From Woeseia oceani (GTDB lineage: Bacteria > Pseudomonadota > Gammaproteobacteria > Steroidobacterales > Woeseiaceae): a stretch of 64,000 nt of DNA. Below, piece after piece: positions 52,867 through 61,009 of the stretch (the stretch's first letter is position 1; each line of letters starts with the position of its first letter). The position numbers and the translations under genes were made by a program. The notes under the pieces were generated by a model. The model was not told the DNA's origin. It ran no database searches and was given only the letters and a program-made list of their open reading frames with translations. The stretch is from the NCBI RefSeq assembly GCF_001677435.1, contig NZ_CP016268.1, positions 558,001 through 622,000 of the forward strand. The letters are read 5' to 3'.

Positions 52867-53194
52867 TGGTTTCTGGTTCCCGGATTGCGGAGGCTGGCGC
52901 CGCAGCGCCAATGGGCCGTCGATGATAAACCAATCCCGTGTTGCCGATGAACCCTTCGGGCGATTGCGGGCCGCAAGATTTACAGGGTCATTGCAAGATG
53001 TGCTGGGTAAATCGCCGCGTTGCCGCTGAATGAGCGGTGTTCGGTCGCATCCGTTACTGGCATGAAATCTGCACCTAAACTGACAAAGCGGTCGCAATTG
53101 ATGCTGACATGCTGAATGCCGGGCGTGGTCGCGATAGACTGCGCGCTTGTTCGGCCACACTCTATACAGTTTTCTATACAGTTCTGGAGAAATC
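52867..53194. promoter_or_regulatory. Divergent maeB/sodB intergenic region
   Basis: 328 bp with no gene; promoters for both genes must lie here. The notable element is an 11 bp direct repeat TCTATACAGTT at 53161-53171 and 53173-53183, just before the sodB ribosome site (CTGGAGA). The repeat may be an operator or leader element for sodB. I found no clear Fur box. Confidence 0.5.
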
Positions 53195-53794
53195 ATGAAG
53201 TTTGAAATGAAACCGCTGCCCTATGCGTACGACGCACTGCAGCCGCATATCAGTGAGCAGACAGTCAAGTTCCACTACGACAAGCACCACACCGGGTACA
53301 TGACCAAGTTGCAGGGGCAGCTTGCCGGTACTCCCGACGAGCAGAAGAGCCTGCAGGAAATCGTTGAGACGTCGAGCGGCGGTGTGTTCAATCTGGCTGC
53401 GCAAATCTGGAACCATGATTTTTACTGGCAAAGCCTCACGCCAAACGGTGGTGGCGCTCCGGGCGGAGAGCTTGCCGAGATGATTGCGGCAGAATTCGGT
53501 GATTTCGCGACGATGCGCGGCAAGCTGAAGGACGAAGCACTGGGGCACTTCGGCTCGGGCTGGGCCTGGCTGGTCCTCGGCAAGGACAACAAGCTGCAAA
53601 TCTGCAGCACGCACGATGCTGACAATCCGTTGCGTGCAGGCGCCACACCGCTCCTGACGGTCGATGTCTGGGAGCACGCCTATTATCTGGATACGCAGAA
53701 TGACCGCGGTGGTTATCTGGATCGGGTGCTCGACAACCTGTTGAACTGGCAGTTTGCCGAAGACAATCTCAGTGCGGCCCGCAAGGCAGGCTAG
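53195..53794 (+). CDS. sodB: Iron superoxide dismutase
   Basis: Converts superoxide to O2 and H2O2 in the cytoplasm. The 199 residues are close to E. coli SodB (193). Metal ligands are His27, His74 (I-W-N-H-D-F-Y-W), Asp157 and His161 (D-V-W-E-H-A-Y). Gln70 in A-A-Q-I-W-N-H is the outer-sphere residue position of Fe-SODs, not Mn-SODs. ATG 53195 follows CTGGAGA. Confidence 0.97.
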   Translation: MKFEMKPLPYAYDALQPHISEQTVKFHYDKHHTGYMTKLQGQLAGTPDEQKSLQEIVETSSGGVFNLAAQIWNHDFYWQSLTPNGGGAPGGELAEMIAAEFGDFATMRGKLKDEALGHFGSGWAWLVLGKDNKLQICSTHDADNPLRAGATPLLTVDVWEHAYYLDTQNDRGGYLDRVLDNLLNWQFAEDNLSAARKAG

Positions 53795-53849
53795 TCGGCT
53801 GCACAAAATCGCAATGCGTGCCGGCCCCTGGAATGGGGGTCGGTAACGT

Positions 53850-53868
53850 CGAGCAGCCAAGCTGCTCG
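53850..53868. terminator. Hairpin between convergent sodB and ectR
   Basis: CGAGCAGC, loop CAA, GCTGCTCG: a perfect 8 bp stem 56 bp after the sodB stop and 116 bp after the ectR stop on the other strand. No T-tract is present, so it could be a weak bidirectional terminator. Confidence 0.35.
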
Positions 53869-53983
53869 CGAGCGGCTGTGTGGCGGTAGCACGATTCGCC
53901 TGTATCCGGCATCGGCGTTCGCCGGGTCCGGAATGTAACCGTTCGGCGCAATATCTGACCGCGTGCCACGGCGGGATCACCCG

Positions 53984-54457
53984 TTAGCGGTCAATATCAC
54001 CCACATCAAGTACCGGTGCCGCGTCGAGCGCGCCAGCGTCGAGCATTGACGACACCTGCTCCAGTGCGGCAACCAGCATGGATTGCTGCCAGTCATCGAG
54101 AGCTTCGAAACTGGCGGCAAAGCGATCATGCAGCAGATCAGGTGATTGCTCGATACGCTCACGGCCGGCGGCCGTCATCTCGATCCAGTTGCGGCGCCGG
54201 TCTTCAGTGTCGCGCCGCCGGGTAACGAGGCCGGCGTCCACCAGTTTGTCGACCAGTGATGTCACCGTTGCCTGGGTAAGGCGTACCCCGCGAGCGACGG
54301 TGCTGGGCAGTGCCTTGCCTTCCCTGGCCACAATTTGCAAAACGATCAGCTGTGACGGTGTTAGTCCCGTTTGACTGGCCAGCTGTCGCGCGTTCAATTC
54401 GGTCGCGCGCAGGATGCGCCGCAAGGCGACGAGCGCGCTCTCTGATCGGTTTTCCAT
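53984..54457 (-). CDS. ectR: MarR-family regulator, likely EctR
   Basis: A 157-residue winged-helix regulator from ATG 54457; GTG 54466 is also possible. The MarR core includes T-P-S-Q-L-I-V-L-Q-I-V-A-R-E-G, L-T-Q-A-T-V-T-S-L-V-D-K-L (recognition helix) and D-x-E-D-R-R-R-N-W-I-E-M-T-A-A-G (wing). It is divergent from ectA. EctR regulators of halotolerant methylotrophs are MarR-family repressors located in the same place, so it is the probable repressor of the ectoine operon. Confidence 0.85.
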   Translation of the reverse strand: MENRSESALVALRRILRATELNARQLASQTGLTPSQLIVLQIVAREGKALPSTVARGVRLTQATVTSLVDKLVDAGLVTRRRDTEDRRRNWIEMTAAGRERIEQSPDLLHDRFAASFEALDDWQQSMLVAALEQVSSMLDAGALDAAPVLDVGDIDR

Positions 54458-54544
54458 GGCTCTCACAGGACCCTCATTACGGTGGCGCGATTGTGGCTGC
54501 TAGAGGCCCTGTGGCGCCAGTCCTGTGGTCATATTTTGGTCATG

Positions 54545-54562
54545 TTAATTAGATCTACTAAA
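54545..54562. promoter_or_regulatory. Candidate EctR/MarR operator
   Basis: TTAATTAGATCTACTAAA is an 18 bp pseudo-palindrome (7 of 9 pairs match, perfect TAGATCTA core) between ectR and ectA, about 90 bp upstream of ectR. MarR proteins typically bind 16-20 bp AT-rich inverted repeats. The match is by shape only; the binding protein is inferred from neighbours. Confidence 0.5.
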
Positions 54563-54686
54563 TATTGAGTGGAGCTGGATTGCAGAGAGGCACCAGAATT
54601 GGCCAAAAAGATGCGAAAAAAATACTTTAAAAATAATATTTTATCCCCATGTCACTGTATCGCCTGCTCAGCCTGCACCAGAGCGG

Positions 54687-54715
54687 TTCACCTTTGCCCG
54701 TCAAATTGTTAGACT
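54687..54715 (+). promoter_or_regulatory. Possible sigma-70 promoter of the ectoine operon
   Basis: TTCACC (54687-54692), 17 bp spacer, TAGACT (54710-54715): four of six consensus bases in each hexamer. Transcription would start only a few bases before the ectA ATG, giving a nearly leaderless mRNA, so a second promoter in the AT-rich stretch 54600-54650 is an alternative. Confidence 0.3.
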
Positions 54716-54726
54716 ATCGAAGTAAT

Positions 54727-55293
54727 ATGGACATTACCGCTAACAGATCCCCGGCCGCCATTGCCGGCGCCGCAAGGACCGTGCTGCGAAAACCGACGGG
54801 CCAGGACGGCATTGCCATCAATCGCCTTATCGCGGCGTGCCCACCTCTCGATCAGAACTCGGTGTACTGCAATTTGTTGCAGTGCACGGACTTTGCGGAC
54901 ACCTGTATCGTTGCAGAGCGAGCCGGGCGCATCGTCGGCTGGATTTCCGCCTACCGTTCCCCAAAGGCGAACGACACGCTGTTTATCTGGCAGGTTGCTG
55001 TGCACGAGGACGCCCGTGGCTCGGGTTTGGCCGGTCGCATGCTTGACGATCTGCTGGCACGGGACGAGTGCGCGGGTATTGCTCGCTTGCAAACCACAAT
55101 AACGCCAGACAACCAAGGCTCATTTGCCTTGTTTCGCTCGCTGGCAGCGCGTATCGATGCGCCATTTCACGAGGCTGCCGGCTTCGAGAGTCAAACCCAT
55201 TTTCAGGGGCTGCATGCCAGCGAACGGCTGATAACCATCGGCCCAGTTGCGGGCAGCGGTGCGCGACAACGCCCGCTTCAATCTGCGTCCTGA
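54727..55293 (+). CDS. ectA: L-2,4-diaminobutyrate N-acetyltransferase
   Basis: Second step of ectoine synthesis: acetylates diaminobutyrate with acetyl-CoA. A 188-residue GNAT protein. L-D-Q-N-S-V-Y-C-N-L-L-Q-C and G-W-I-S-A-Y-R are EctA signatures; W-Q-V-A-V-H-E-D-A-R-G-S-G-L-A-G-R-M holds the acetyl-CoA loop; T-I-T-P-D-N follows. The start is ATG 54727, with only a weak GAAG upstream. It is the first gene of ectABC-ask, followed by ectB after 30 bp. Confidence 0.96.
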   Translation: MDITANRSPAAIAGAARTVLRKPTGQDGIAINRLIAACPPLDQNSVYCNLLQCTDFADTCIVAERAGRIVGWISAYRSPKANDTLFIWQVAVHEDARGSGLAGRMLDDLLARDECAGIARLQTTITPDNQGSFALFRSLAARIDAPFHEAAGFESQTHFQGLHASERLITIGPVAGSGARQRPLQSAS

Positions 55294-55323
55294 ATCCAAT
55301 AACGAATTAATCAGAGGATCACC

Positions 55324-56637
55324 ATGGTGAACAACAACACGGTGCCGGGGCATAAACCGGTCGTCGAAACTTTTGAGCTGCTTGAATCACAAGTGCGCAG
55401 CTATTCGCGGAATTTCCCGGCGATTTTCAACAAAGCCAAAGGCGTGCAGCTGGAAGGGGAAGACGGTTCGAAGTACCTCGATTTCCTGATGGGTTGTTCG
55501 ACCCTGAATTACGGTCATAACCACCCGGTACTGAAAGATGCGCTGGTTGATTACATCACTGACGACGGTGTCACTCACAGCATGGACATGCACAGTGATG
55601 CCAAAGAACGGTTTCTGTTTGAATTCCACGAGACGGTGCTGAAACCGCGCAACCTGGACTATGTCCTGCAGTTTCCCGGGCCAACGGGTGCCAATGCGGT
55701 TGAGGCAGCGTTGAAGCTGGCCCGCAAGGTCACCGGCCGCACGAATGTCATTTCGTTTACCAACGGCTTCCACGGTGTAACGTTGGGTGCGTTGGCGGCA
55801 ACGGGCAATGAGCACCACCGCGGTGGTGCCGGCATCGACCTGGGTGGCGTTACGCGCATGCCGTATGACGGCTATATGGGCGCAGACATCGATACGGCTG
55901 ACTATCTCGATAAGGTTCTGAGCGACCCGTCGAGTGGCATTGATGCACCCGCCGCCGTGATCGTTGAAACAGTTCAGGGCGAGGGTGGCTTGAACGTCGC
56001 CAGCAATGAATGGCTGCGCAAAGTTGCCAGGATCACGCGCAAGCACGGCGCAATGTTCATTGTCGACGACATACAGGCGGGTATCGGCCGTTGCGGTTCG
56101 TTTTTCAGCTTCGAAGCCGCCGGCGTGAAACCGGATATCGTAACGCTGGCCAAGTCCCTGTCCGGCTATGGTTTGCCGATGGCGTTGGTGCTGATCAACC
56201 GCGAGTATGACGAATGGCTGCCCGGCGAGCACAACGGTACGTTTCGCGGCAACTGCCATGCATTCGTAACTGCACGCGCCGCTCTCGAGCACTTCTGGCG
56301 TGATCGAAAGGGCTTCGAGGCGACCATCGCCCGCAGCGCCGCTCAGCTTGAGCAGGGCTTGCGGTCCATTGCGAGCAAAGCAGGCTCCAGCAAACTGGTA
56401 TTGAAAGGGCGCGGCATGATGCGCGGTCTGGAAATGCCCAGTGGAAAATTCGCGGCGGCTGTTATCAAGAAATGCTTCCAGAACGGTTTGATTATCGAAT
56501 CGGCCGGGCCGAATGACGAGATCGTCAAATGCCTGGCACCGCTGACCATTACCAGTGAGGAGATGCAGAGCGGTCTGGATATTCTCGGCAAAGCCGTTGC
56601 GGCCACCGCGGCTGAACACGAACGCGCCGCGGCCTGA
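55324..56637 (+). CDS. ectB: Diaminobutyrate-2-oxoglutarate aminotransferase
   Basis: First step of ectoine synthesis: converts aspartate semialdehyde to diaminobutyrate using glutamate. A 437-residue class III aminotransferase. The N-terminus V-R-S-Y-S-R-N-F-P and [12 protein letters not shown] are EctB-specific. The PLP lysine is K277 in [11 protein letters not shown], and [11 protein letters not shown] contains the PLP Asp. AGAGG lies just before the ATG. Length matches EctB (about 420-435). Confidence 0.97.
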   Translation: MVNNNTVPGHKPVVETFELLESQVRSYSRNFPAIFNKAKGVQLEGEDGSKYLDFLMGCSTLNYGHNHPVLKDALVDYITDDGVTHSMDMHSDAKERFLFEFHETVLKPRNLDYVLQFPGPTGANAVEAALKLARKVTGRTNVISFTNGFHGVTLGALAATGNEHHRGGAGIDLGGVTRMPYDGYMGADIDTADYLDKVLSDPSSGIDAPAAVIVETVQGEGGLNVASNEWLRKVARITRKHGAMFIVDDIQAGIGRCGSFFSFEAAGVKPDIVTLAKSLSGYGLPMALVLINREYDEWLPGEHNGTFRGNCHAFVTARAALEHFWRDRKGFEATIARSAAQLEQGLRSIASKAGSSKLVLKGRGMMRGLEMPSGKFAAAVIKKCFQNGLIIESAGPNDEIVKCLAPLTITSEEMQSGLDILGKAVAATAAEHERAAA

Positions 56638-56654
56638 CACCAAGGAATAAGAAA

Positions 56655-57047
56655 ATGATCATAAGGGACTACAACGAAGCCAAAAATACCTCGCGCAAAG
56701 TCGAGGCGGAAGGCTGGACCAGTGTGCGCTTGCTGTTGAAAGAAGACGGTATGGGCTTTTCATTTCACATTACAACGATTCATGCAGGCGCGGAATTGCC
56801 GATGCATTACCAGCGTCACCTTGAATCCGTCTACTGCATGTCTGGAAAAGGCAGCATTGAAAGCCGTTTGACGGGTGAAGTGACCCAGATCAGACCGGGC
56901 ATCTGCTATGCGCTTGACCAGCACGATCCCCACATCCTCAGAGCCGAGGAAGAAATGCAGATGGCCTGTGTGTTCAATCCGCCGGTAACTGGCACAGAAG
57001 TTCACGACGCCAGCGGAGCCTATCCGTTGCCGGCCGATGACGCTTGA
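56655..57047 (+). CDS. ectC: Ectoine synthase
   Basis: Last step: cyclises N-gamma-acetyl-diaminobutyrate to ectoine. A 130-residue cupin. R-V/S[17 protein letters not shown], [11 protein letters not shown] (metal Glu and Tyr) and H-D-P-H-I-L-R (metal His) are EctC landmarks. AAGGAA precedes the ATG, which is 17 bp after ectB. Length matches the family. Confidence 0.97.
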   Translation: MIIRDYNEAKNTSRKVEAEGWTSVRLLLKEDGMGFSFHITTIHAGAELPMHYQRHLESVYCMSGKGSIESRLTGEVTQIRPGICYALDQHDPHILRAEEEMQMACVFNPPVTGTEVHDASGAYPLPADDA

Positions 57048-57059
57048 ACTGTCGGAACC

Positions 57060-58568
57060 ATGCATTCCAAGGCCCCTCACGAGGCAAGCGAGACGCAGAT
57101 GACAACGCAGCCAGACAGCCAGCATACGGTTGAAAAGATCGGCGGTACGTCGATGGCCGATACTGAATCCGTACTGAACAATATTTTCATCGGCAAACGG
57201 ACGGGCAGCGATCTCTATCAACGAATATTCGTAGTTTCGGCTTACGCCGGCATTACCGACAAGTTGCTGCGCCACAAGAAAACCGGCGAGCCCGGGGTGC
57301 ACGCGTTGTTCGCCGATGCGGAATCGGACTGGGCGTGGGGCGATGCGTTGAGCAAAGTCGGCGCGGACATGACGCGTATCAACGCAGAAATATTCGGCGA
57401 TCATGCCGACCGGCGTACCGCAGATCAGTTTGTCAAAGAGCGTATCGAAGGTGCCCGCAGTTGCTTGCTGGACCTGCACCGGCTTTGTTCGTACGGTCAT
57501 TTCAGCTTGTCTGAGCACATGAATACCGTGCGGGAAATGCTTTCAGCACTCGGCGAGGCTCACAGTGCACACAACACGTCCTTGCTGTTGCAGCAACACC
57601 ACGTGAACGCCATTTTCGTTGACCTTACGAATTGGCGGGAAGACGAGCAGGTGTCGCTGGACGAGAAAATCAGCGGCGCTCTGGCAGAGATCGACCTGGC
57701 TGCAACGTTGCCGATAGTGACCGGTTATGGCCACAGCAAAGATGGCGCGATCATGAACTACGGTCGTGGTTATACCGAAGTGATCTTTTCCAGGGTCGCG
57801 GTACTTACTGGTGCCCGCGAAGCGATTATCCACAAGGAGTTCCACCTTTCGAGCGGTGACCCCAAGCTGATCGGGGAAGACAAAGTGCGCAAGATCGGCC
57901 GCACCAACTACGATGTTGCCGACCAGCTTTCCAACATGGGGATGGAAGCAATACACCCGAGTGCGGCCAAAGGGCTGCGGCAGGCGCGAATACCGCTGCG
58001 AATCAAGAACACGTTTGATCCGGAGAATCCGGGAACAGTGATTAGTGGTAACTACACATCCGAGGATTCGCGAACGGAGATGGTTACCGGGATAAAAAGT
58101 GTCTATGCCCTGGAGTTCTTCGAACAGGACATGGTCAGGGTCAACGGTTACGACTCCGCGATCCTGGAGGCACTGAAGCATCATCGGCTACGAATTATCA
58201 CCAAGACATCGAACGCCAACACCATTGCACATTACATCGAAGGACCACTGAAGTCGGTTAAACGTGCGACGGTGGAGCTCGGTGAACGGTTTGAGTCAGC
58301 GACGATTACCGTGCGCAAGGTGGCCATCGTTTCGGCGATAGGCAGCGACCTGGAGGTCGAAGGGCTGACCGCACGCGCCGTTAATTGTCTGGCTGCGGCG
58401 GGTGTCAACCTGCTGGGTGTCCATCAGCTGATTCGCAATGTCGACATATTGTTTATTGTTGCCGAAGACGATTACGAAACCGCAATCGTTGCGTTACACG
58501 AAGAACTGGTTGAGAACACTGAACCGGTCGCCGTTGACGACGAACAACGCACGACGCGCGCGGCATAA
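57060..58568 (+). CDS. ask: Aspartate kinase of the ectoine operon
   Basis: Phosphorylates aspartate to feed aspartate semialdehyde to EctB. 502 residues, with the kinase motif K-I-G-G-T-S-M near 22-28 and Y-G-H-S-K-D-G-A-I-M-N-Y-G-R-G-Y in the catalytic core. C-terminal ACT domains (about 400-490) include I-G-S-D-L-E-V-E-G-L-T-A-R-A and G-V-N-L-L-G-V-H-Q. Ectoine-linked kinases (Ask_Ect) are described as a subfamily less sensitive to feedback. It starts 12 bp after ectC; ATG 57099 is an alternative start. Confidence 0.95.
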   Translation: MHSKAPHEASETQMTTQPDSQHTVEKIGGTSMADTESVLNNIFIGKRTGSDLYQRIFVVSAYAGITDKLLRHKKTGEPGVHALFADAESDWAWGDALSKVGADMTRINAEIFGDHADRRTADQFVKERIEGARSCLLDLHRLCSYGHFSLSEHMNTVREMLSALGEAHSAHNTSLLLQQHHVNAIFVDLTNWREDEQVSLDEKISGALAEIDLAATLPIVTGYGHSKDGAIMNYGRGYTEVIFSRVAVLTGAREAIIHKEFHLSSGDPKLIGEDKVRKIGRTNYDVADQLSNMGMEAIHPSAAKGLRQARIPLRIKNTFDPENPGTVISGNYTSEDSRTEMVTGIKSVYALEFFEQDMVRVNGYDSAILEALKHHRLRIITKTSNANTIAHYIEGPLKSVKRATVELGERFESATITVRKVAIVSAIGSDLEVEGLTARAVNCLAAAGVNLLGVHQLIRNVDILFIVAEDDYETAIVALHEELVENTEPVAVDDEQRTTRAA

Positions 58569-58611
58569 GAGTGGCAGCGACCGCTAGAATCTGCTGCGAA
58601 ACGGTACGGTG

Positions 58612-60045
58612 ATGATCGAAGCAAGTTTCGCCATGTTTCTCCTGCTGTTCGTTGGTGTCGGCCTCGCTTCGGCCATGCGGGCGAAGAAGTCGCGCAATGA
58701 CTATTACCTGGCCAGCCGTGAGATCAAACCCTGGTTGGCAGGCCTGTCAGCTGTCGCAACAAACAACTCCGGTTACATGTTCATCGGTGTCATCGGCTTT
58801 ACCTATACGGCCGGTATGGCTGCGGCGTTGTTGATGACGGGCTGGATACTGGGTGACTTCATCGGTTCGCTGTTTATTCACAAGCGCTTGCGTCAGCACA
58901 CCGAGTCAACGAACGAAGCTTCTTTTGCTGCCGTGATGGCACGTTGGCACGGCGAAGAGTTCACGGTATGGCGACGTATTGCCGCCGTAGTCATGTTGAT
59001 CTTTCTGGGTTCCTATGCCGCCGCACAAATAAGTGCGGGCGGCAAAGCATTGCAGGGCGTGCTCGGCTGGGATCCGCTGTATGGCGCGGTAGCCGTCGCC
59101 ATTATGGTGCTCGCATACAGTGTTGCCGGTGGCATCCGGGCGTCGATATGGACCGATGCCGCTCAGTCGATGGTCATGTTGGCGGCAATGTCGACGATGC
59201 TGTTCGTCGCGGTACAGGGTAAGGGGGGGCTCGATGCCACTGTCTCGCAACTGGCCGAAATTCCCGGCTACCTGGATATCTACCCGGACGACGTGCTCTT
59301 GCCCGGTCTCGCGGGTGTCGCAATGTTCGTTATCGGCTGGATGTTCGCGGGCTTCTCGGTTGTCGGTCAACCACACGTCATGGTGCGGTTTATGGCGCTG
59401 GACGACGTTAAGAACCTGAACCGAACACGCTTCTGGTACTACAGCTATTTCATTAGCTTTTACCTGCTTGCTACCGGCGTGGGCATGTTGTCACGCCTGT
59501 ACCTGCCGTCACTTGGTGATCTCGATGCCGAACTTGCATTGCCAACCATGGCGCTTGAATTATTGCCGGACTTTTTCGTTGGTATGGTGTTGGCCGGCAT
59601 CTTCGCTGCGACTATGTCGACTGCCGACTCACTGGTACTGAGTTGCTCCGCTGCCGTGACTCACGACCTCGCGCCGTCGAGGCTGGAAAAAAGCTGGCAG
59701 ATGAAAGCTGTAACTGCCTTCGTCGTTGCCCTTGCGCTGGGGATGGCGGTCAGCGGTTCACGCAGCGTTTTTCAGCTCGTCATCATGTCCTGGTCGGTAC
59801 TTGCTTCAGCATTCGCTCCGTTATTGACTCTGTACGTACTGGGCAGGCGGATTTCCGAAGCAGGCGCCATCGTTGCGATGTTGGCGGGTGTATCGACAGC
59901 GATAGGTTGGCGCCTTCTGGGCTGGCATAACATGTTGTACGAGGGTTTGCCGGGCATACTCGTAGGCCTGCTTGTTGCGTTGCTTTATTCCTCAGTCAAA
60001 GCCGGCCAGCCTGGCTTTGTAACAGCGTTACTGCGCAAGACCTGA
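58612..60045 (+). CDS. Sodium:solute symporter (SSS, PutP-like)
   Basis: A 477-residue Na+-coupled inner-membrane symporter with about 13 helices. Y-Y-L-A-S-R-E-I-K-P-W-L-A-G-L-S-A-V-A-T-N-N-S-G-Y-M-F-I-G matches the PutP family start, and A-A-T-M-S-T-A-D-S-L-V-L carries the Na2-site Ser residues. It lies 43 bp after ask in the same direction, so it may take up ectoine, proline or another compatible solute. ATG 58612 or the adjacent GTG 58609 is the start. Confidence 0.92.
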   Translation: MIEASFAMFLLLFVGVGLASAMRAKKSRNDYYLASREIKPWLAGLSAVATNNSGYMFIGVIGFTYTAGMAAALLMTGWILGDFIGSLFIHKRLRQHTESTNEASFAAVMARWHGEEFTVWRRIAAVVMLIFLGSYAAAQISAGGKALQGVLGWDPLYGAVAVAIMVLAYSVAGGIRASIWTDAAQSMVMLAAMSTMLFVAVQGKGGLDATVSQLAEIPGYLDIYPDDVLLPGLAGVAMFVIGWMFAGFSVVGQPHVMVRFMALDDVKNLNRTRFWYYSYFISFYLLATGVGMLSRLYLPSLGDLDAELALPTMALELLPDFFVGMVLAGIFAATMSTADSLVLSCSAAVTHDLAPSRLEKSWQMKAVTAFVVALALGMAVSGSRSVFQLVIMSWSVLASAFAPLLTLYVLGRRISEAGAIVAMLAGVSTAIGWRLLGWHNMLYEGLPGILVGLLVALLYSSVKAGQPGFVTALLRKT

Positions 60046-60060
60046 TTCTGCGCTCCGGTG

Positions 60061-60094
60061 CGCGGGTCCCCGCGTAGCCTCTCTGTTTTTTTTT
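60061..60094 (+). terminator. Possible terminator after the symporter gene
   Basis: A short GC stem, CGCGG (60061-60065) with CCGCG (60070-60074) and loop GTCC, and a T9 tract at 60086-60094. The T-tract is 11 bp from the stem, farther than usual, so efficiency is doubtful. Confidence 0.4.
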
Positions 60095-60113
60095 CATTCA
60101 CGAAGGAGTTCGT

Positions 60114-60377
60114 ATGTTGACTGTGAGCGAAGCTGCACTGCAAAAATTTGATGACACAATAAACACGATGAGTGAGAGCCCTGATGACGGACGATGTCTG
60201 CGTATGGTTCGCAGCGAAGAGTCGGGTCTGGCGTTGTCGCTCGAGCCGGTGCACAACGACGACAAAACCTTTGAGTACGAAGGCCGCACGGTGCTGGCGG
60301 TCCCCGATGCTTTTGCCGATTTCTGCGAAGACATGCAGCTCGACATTGACGAGACCGGCAGTCTGACACTCGCCTGA
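60114..60377 (+). CDS. Small protein, HesB/IscA-like fold without cluster cysteines (tentative)
   Basis: 87 residues. L-T-V-S-E-A-A-L-Q-K-F at the start and K-T-F-E-Y-E-G-R-T-V-L-A-V-P-D-A-F-A-D-F near 52-71 resemble the order of segments in HesB/IscA proteins. Only two Cys are present (G-R-C-L-R-M and F-C-E-D) and the C-terminal C-G-C motif is missing, so it is not an Fe-S carrier of the usual sort. AAGGAG before the ATG is a strong ribosome site. The next gene starts 23 bp downstream. Confidence 0.7.
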   Translation: MLTVSEAALQKFDDTINTMSESPDDGRCLRMVRSEESGLALSLEPVHNDDKTFEYEGRTVLAVPDAFADFCEDMQLDIDETGSLTLA

Positions 60378-60400
60378 GCCAGAGGAGTATCAATACTCGT

Positions 60401-60847
60401 ATGAAGATACAAAAAGACTTCACGGTACGACTTGGCGGTAATAGTTATGCCGATACACCACACTTGCTGGCCTGCAAAGGCGAACCCGTGCTGACGGTTC
60501 GGCGCGCGACGACCAACGGCGATCTGCAAGTATCGCTGGATATCTACGACGAGCAGGGGCGGGAAGTAGCGGCCGTGCGTGAGACTGACCTGGTCCGCGG
60601 CGATCCGGAGTCGTTCAACGTCAGTGTCACCGAGAACCAGTTCGAAGTCATCGATTGCCAGCGTAGCCGGGTGGTTTGCAACATTCGCCGCCGGGCAAAC
60701 GCGCGCGACACCGATATTGACGTCTCTCTGCTCCTGCACACGCCGGACGGATTCCTCGTTCACGCCAACCCCGACCAGACCAATCTGCGTATTCGTTCCA
60801 GTGAAGAAACCCTGCGTGGTCGGGATGCGGCGCTCAAAATAAACTGA
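60401..60847 (+). CDS. Hypothetical protein, mostly beta-strand
   Basis: A 148-residue soluble protein that I do not recognise. Alternating hydrophobic pattern and D-I-Y-D-E-Q-G-R-E-V-A-A-V-R-x-T-D-L-V-R-G-D, D-I-D-V-S-L-L-L-H-T-P-D-G-F-L-V-H-A-N-P-D suggest an all-beta domain. It has no signal peptide. It is preceded by the HesB-like small gene with a ribosome-site-like GAGGAG (60384-60389), probably one transcript. Confidence 0.7.
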   Translation: MKIQKDFTVRLGGNSYADTPHLLACKGEPVLTVRRATTNGDLQVSLDIYDEQGREVAAVRETDLVRGDPESFNVSVTENQFEVIDCQRSRVVCNIRRRANARDTDIDVSLLLHTPDGFLVHANPDQTNLRIRSSEETLRGRDAALKIN

Positions 60848-61009
60848 CACTCAGCAGCCGCAGACGACGGCGGGGTAGGTCGTACCCACTGTTCTGTGTC
60901 TGATCCTGCACGCCAGCAACCCGGCGCGGGTCGACGAGTCGGTCGCGTGTGTTGAGTAACGGTCCATAGTGCGCATACCATGCGCCCTTCAGGTAACGGG
61001 CGGACTGCT

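Noticed and set aside
53161-53183. Full LexA box upstream of sodB
   Set aside because: The two CTATACAG copies are direct repeats; no CTG-N10-CAG inverted pair exists, so it is not a standard SOS operator.
52867-53196. N-terminal extension of the malic enzyme
   Set aside because: The extra 110 residues are Arg/Gln-rich and would run through the sodB promoter; starting at 52866 gives exactly the usual MaeB length.
55387-56643. 418-codon minus-strand open frame
   Set aside because: Antisense to ectB, which is unambiguous; no family features in the antisense product.
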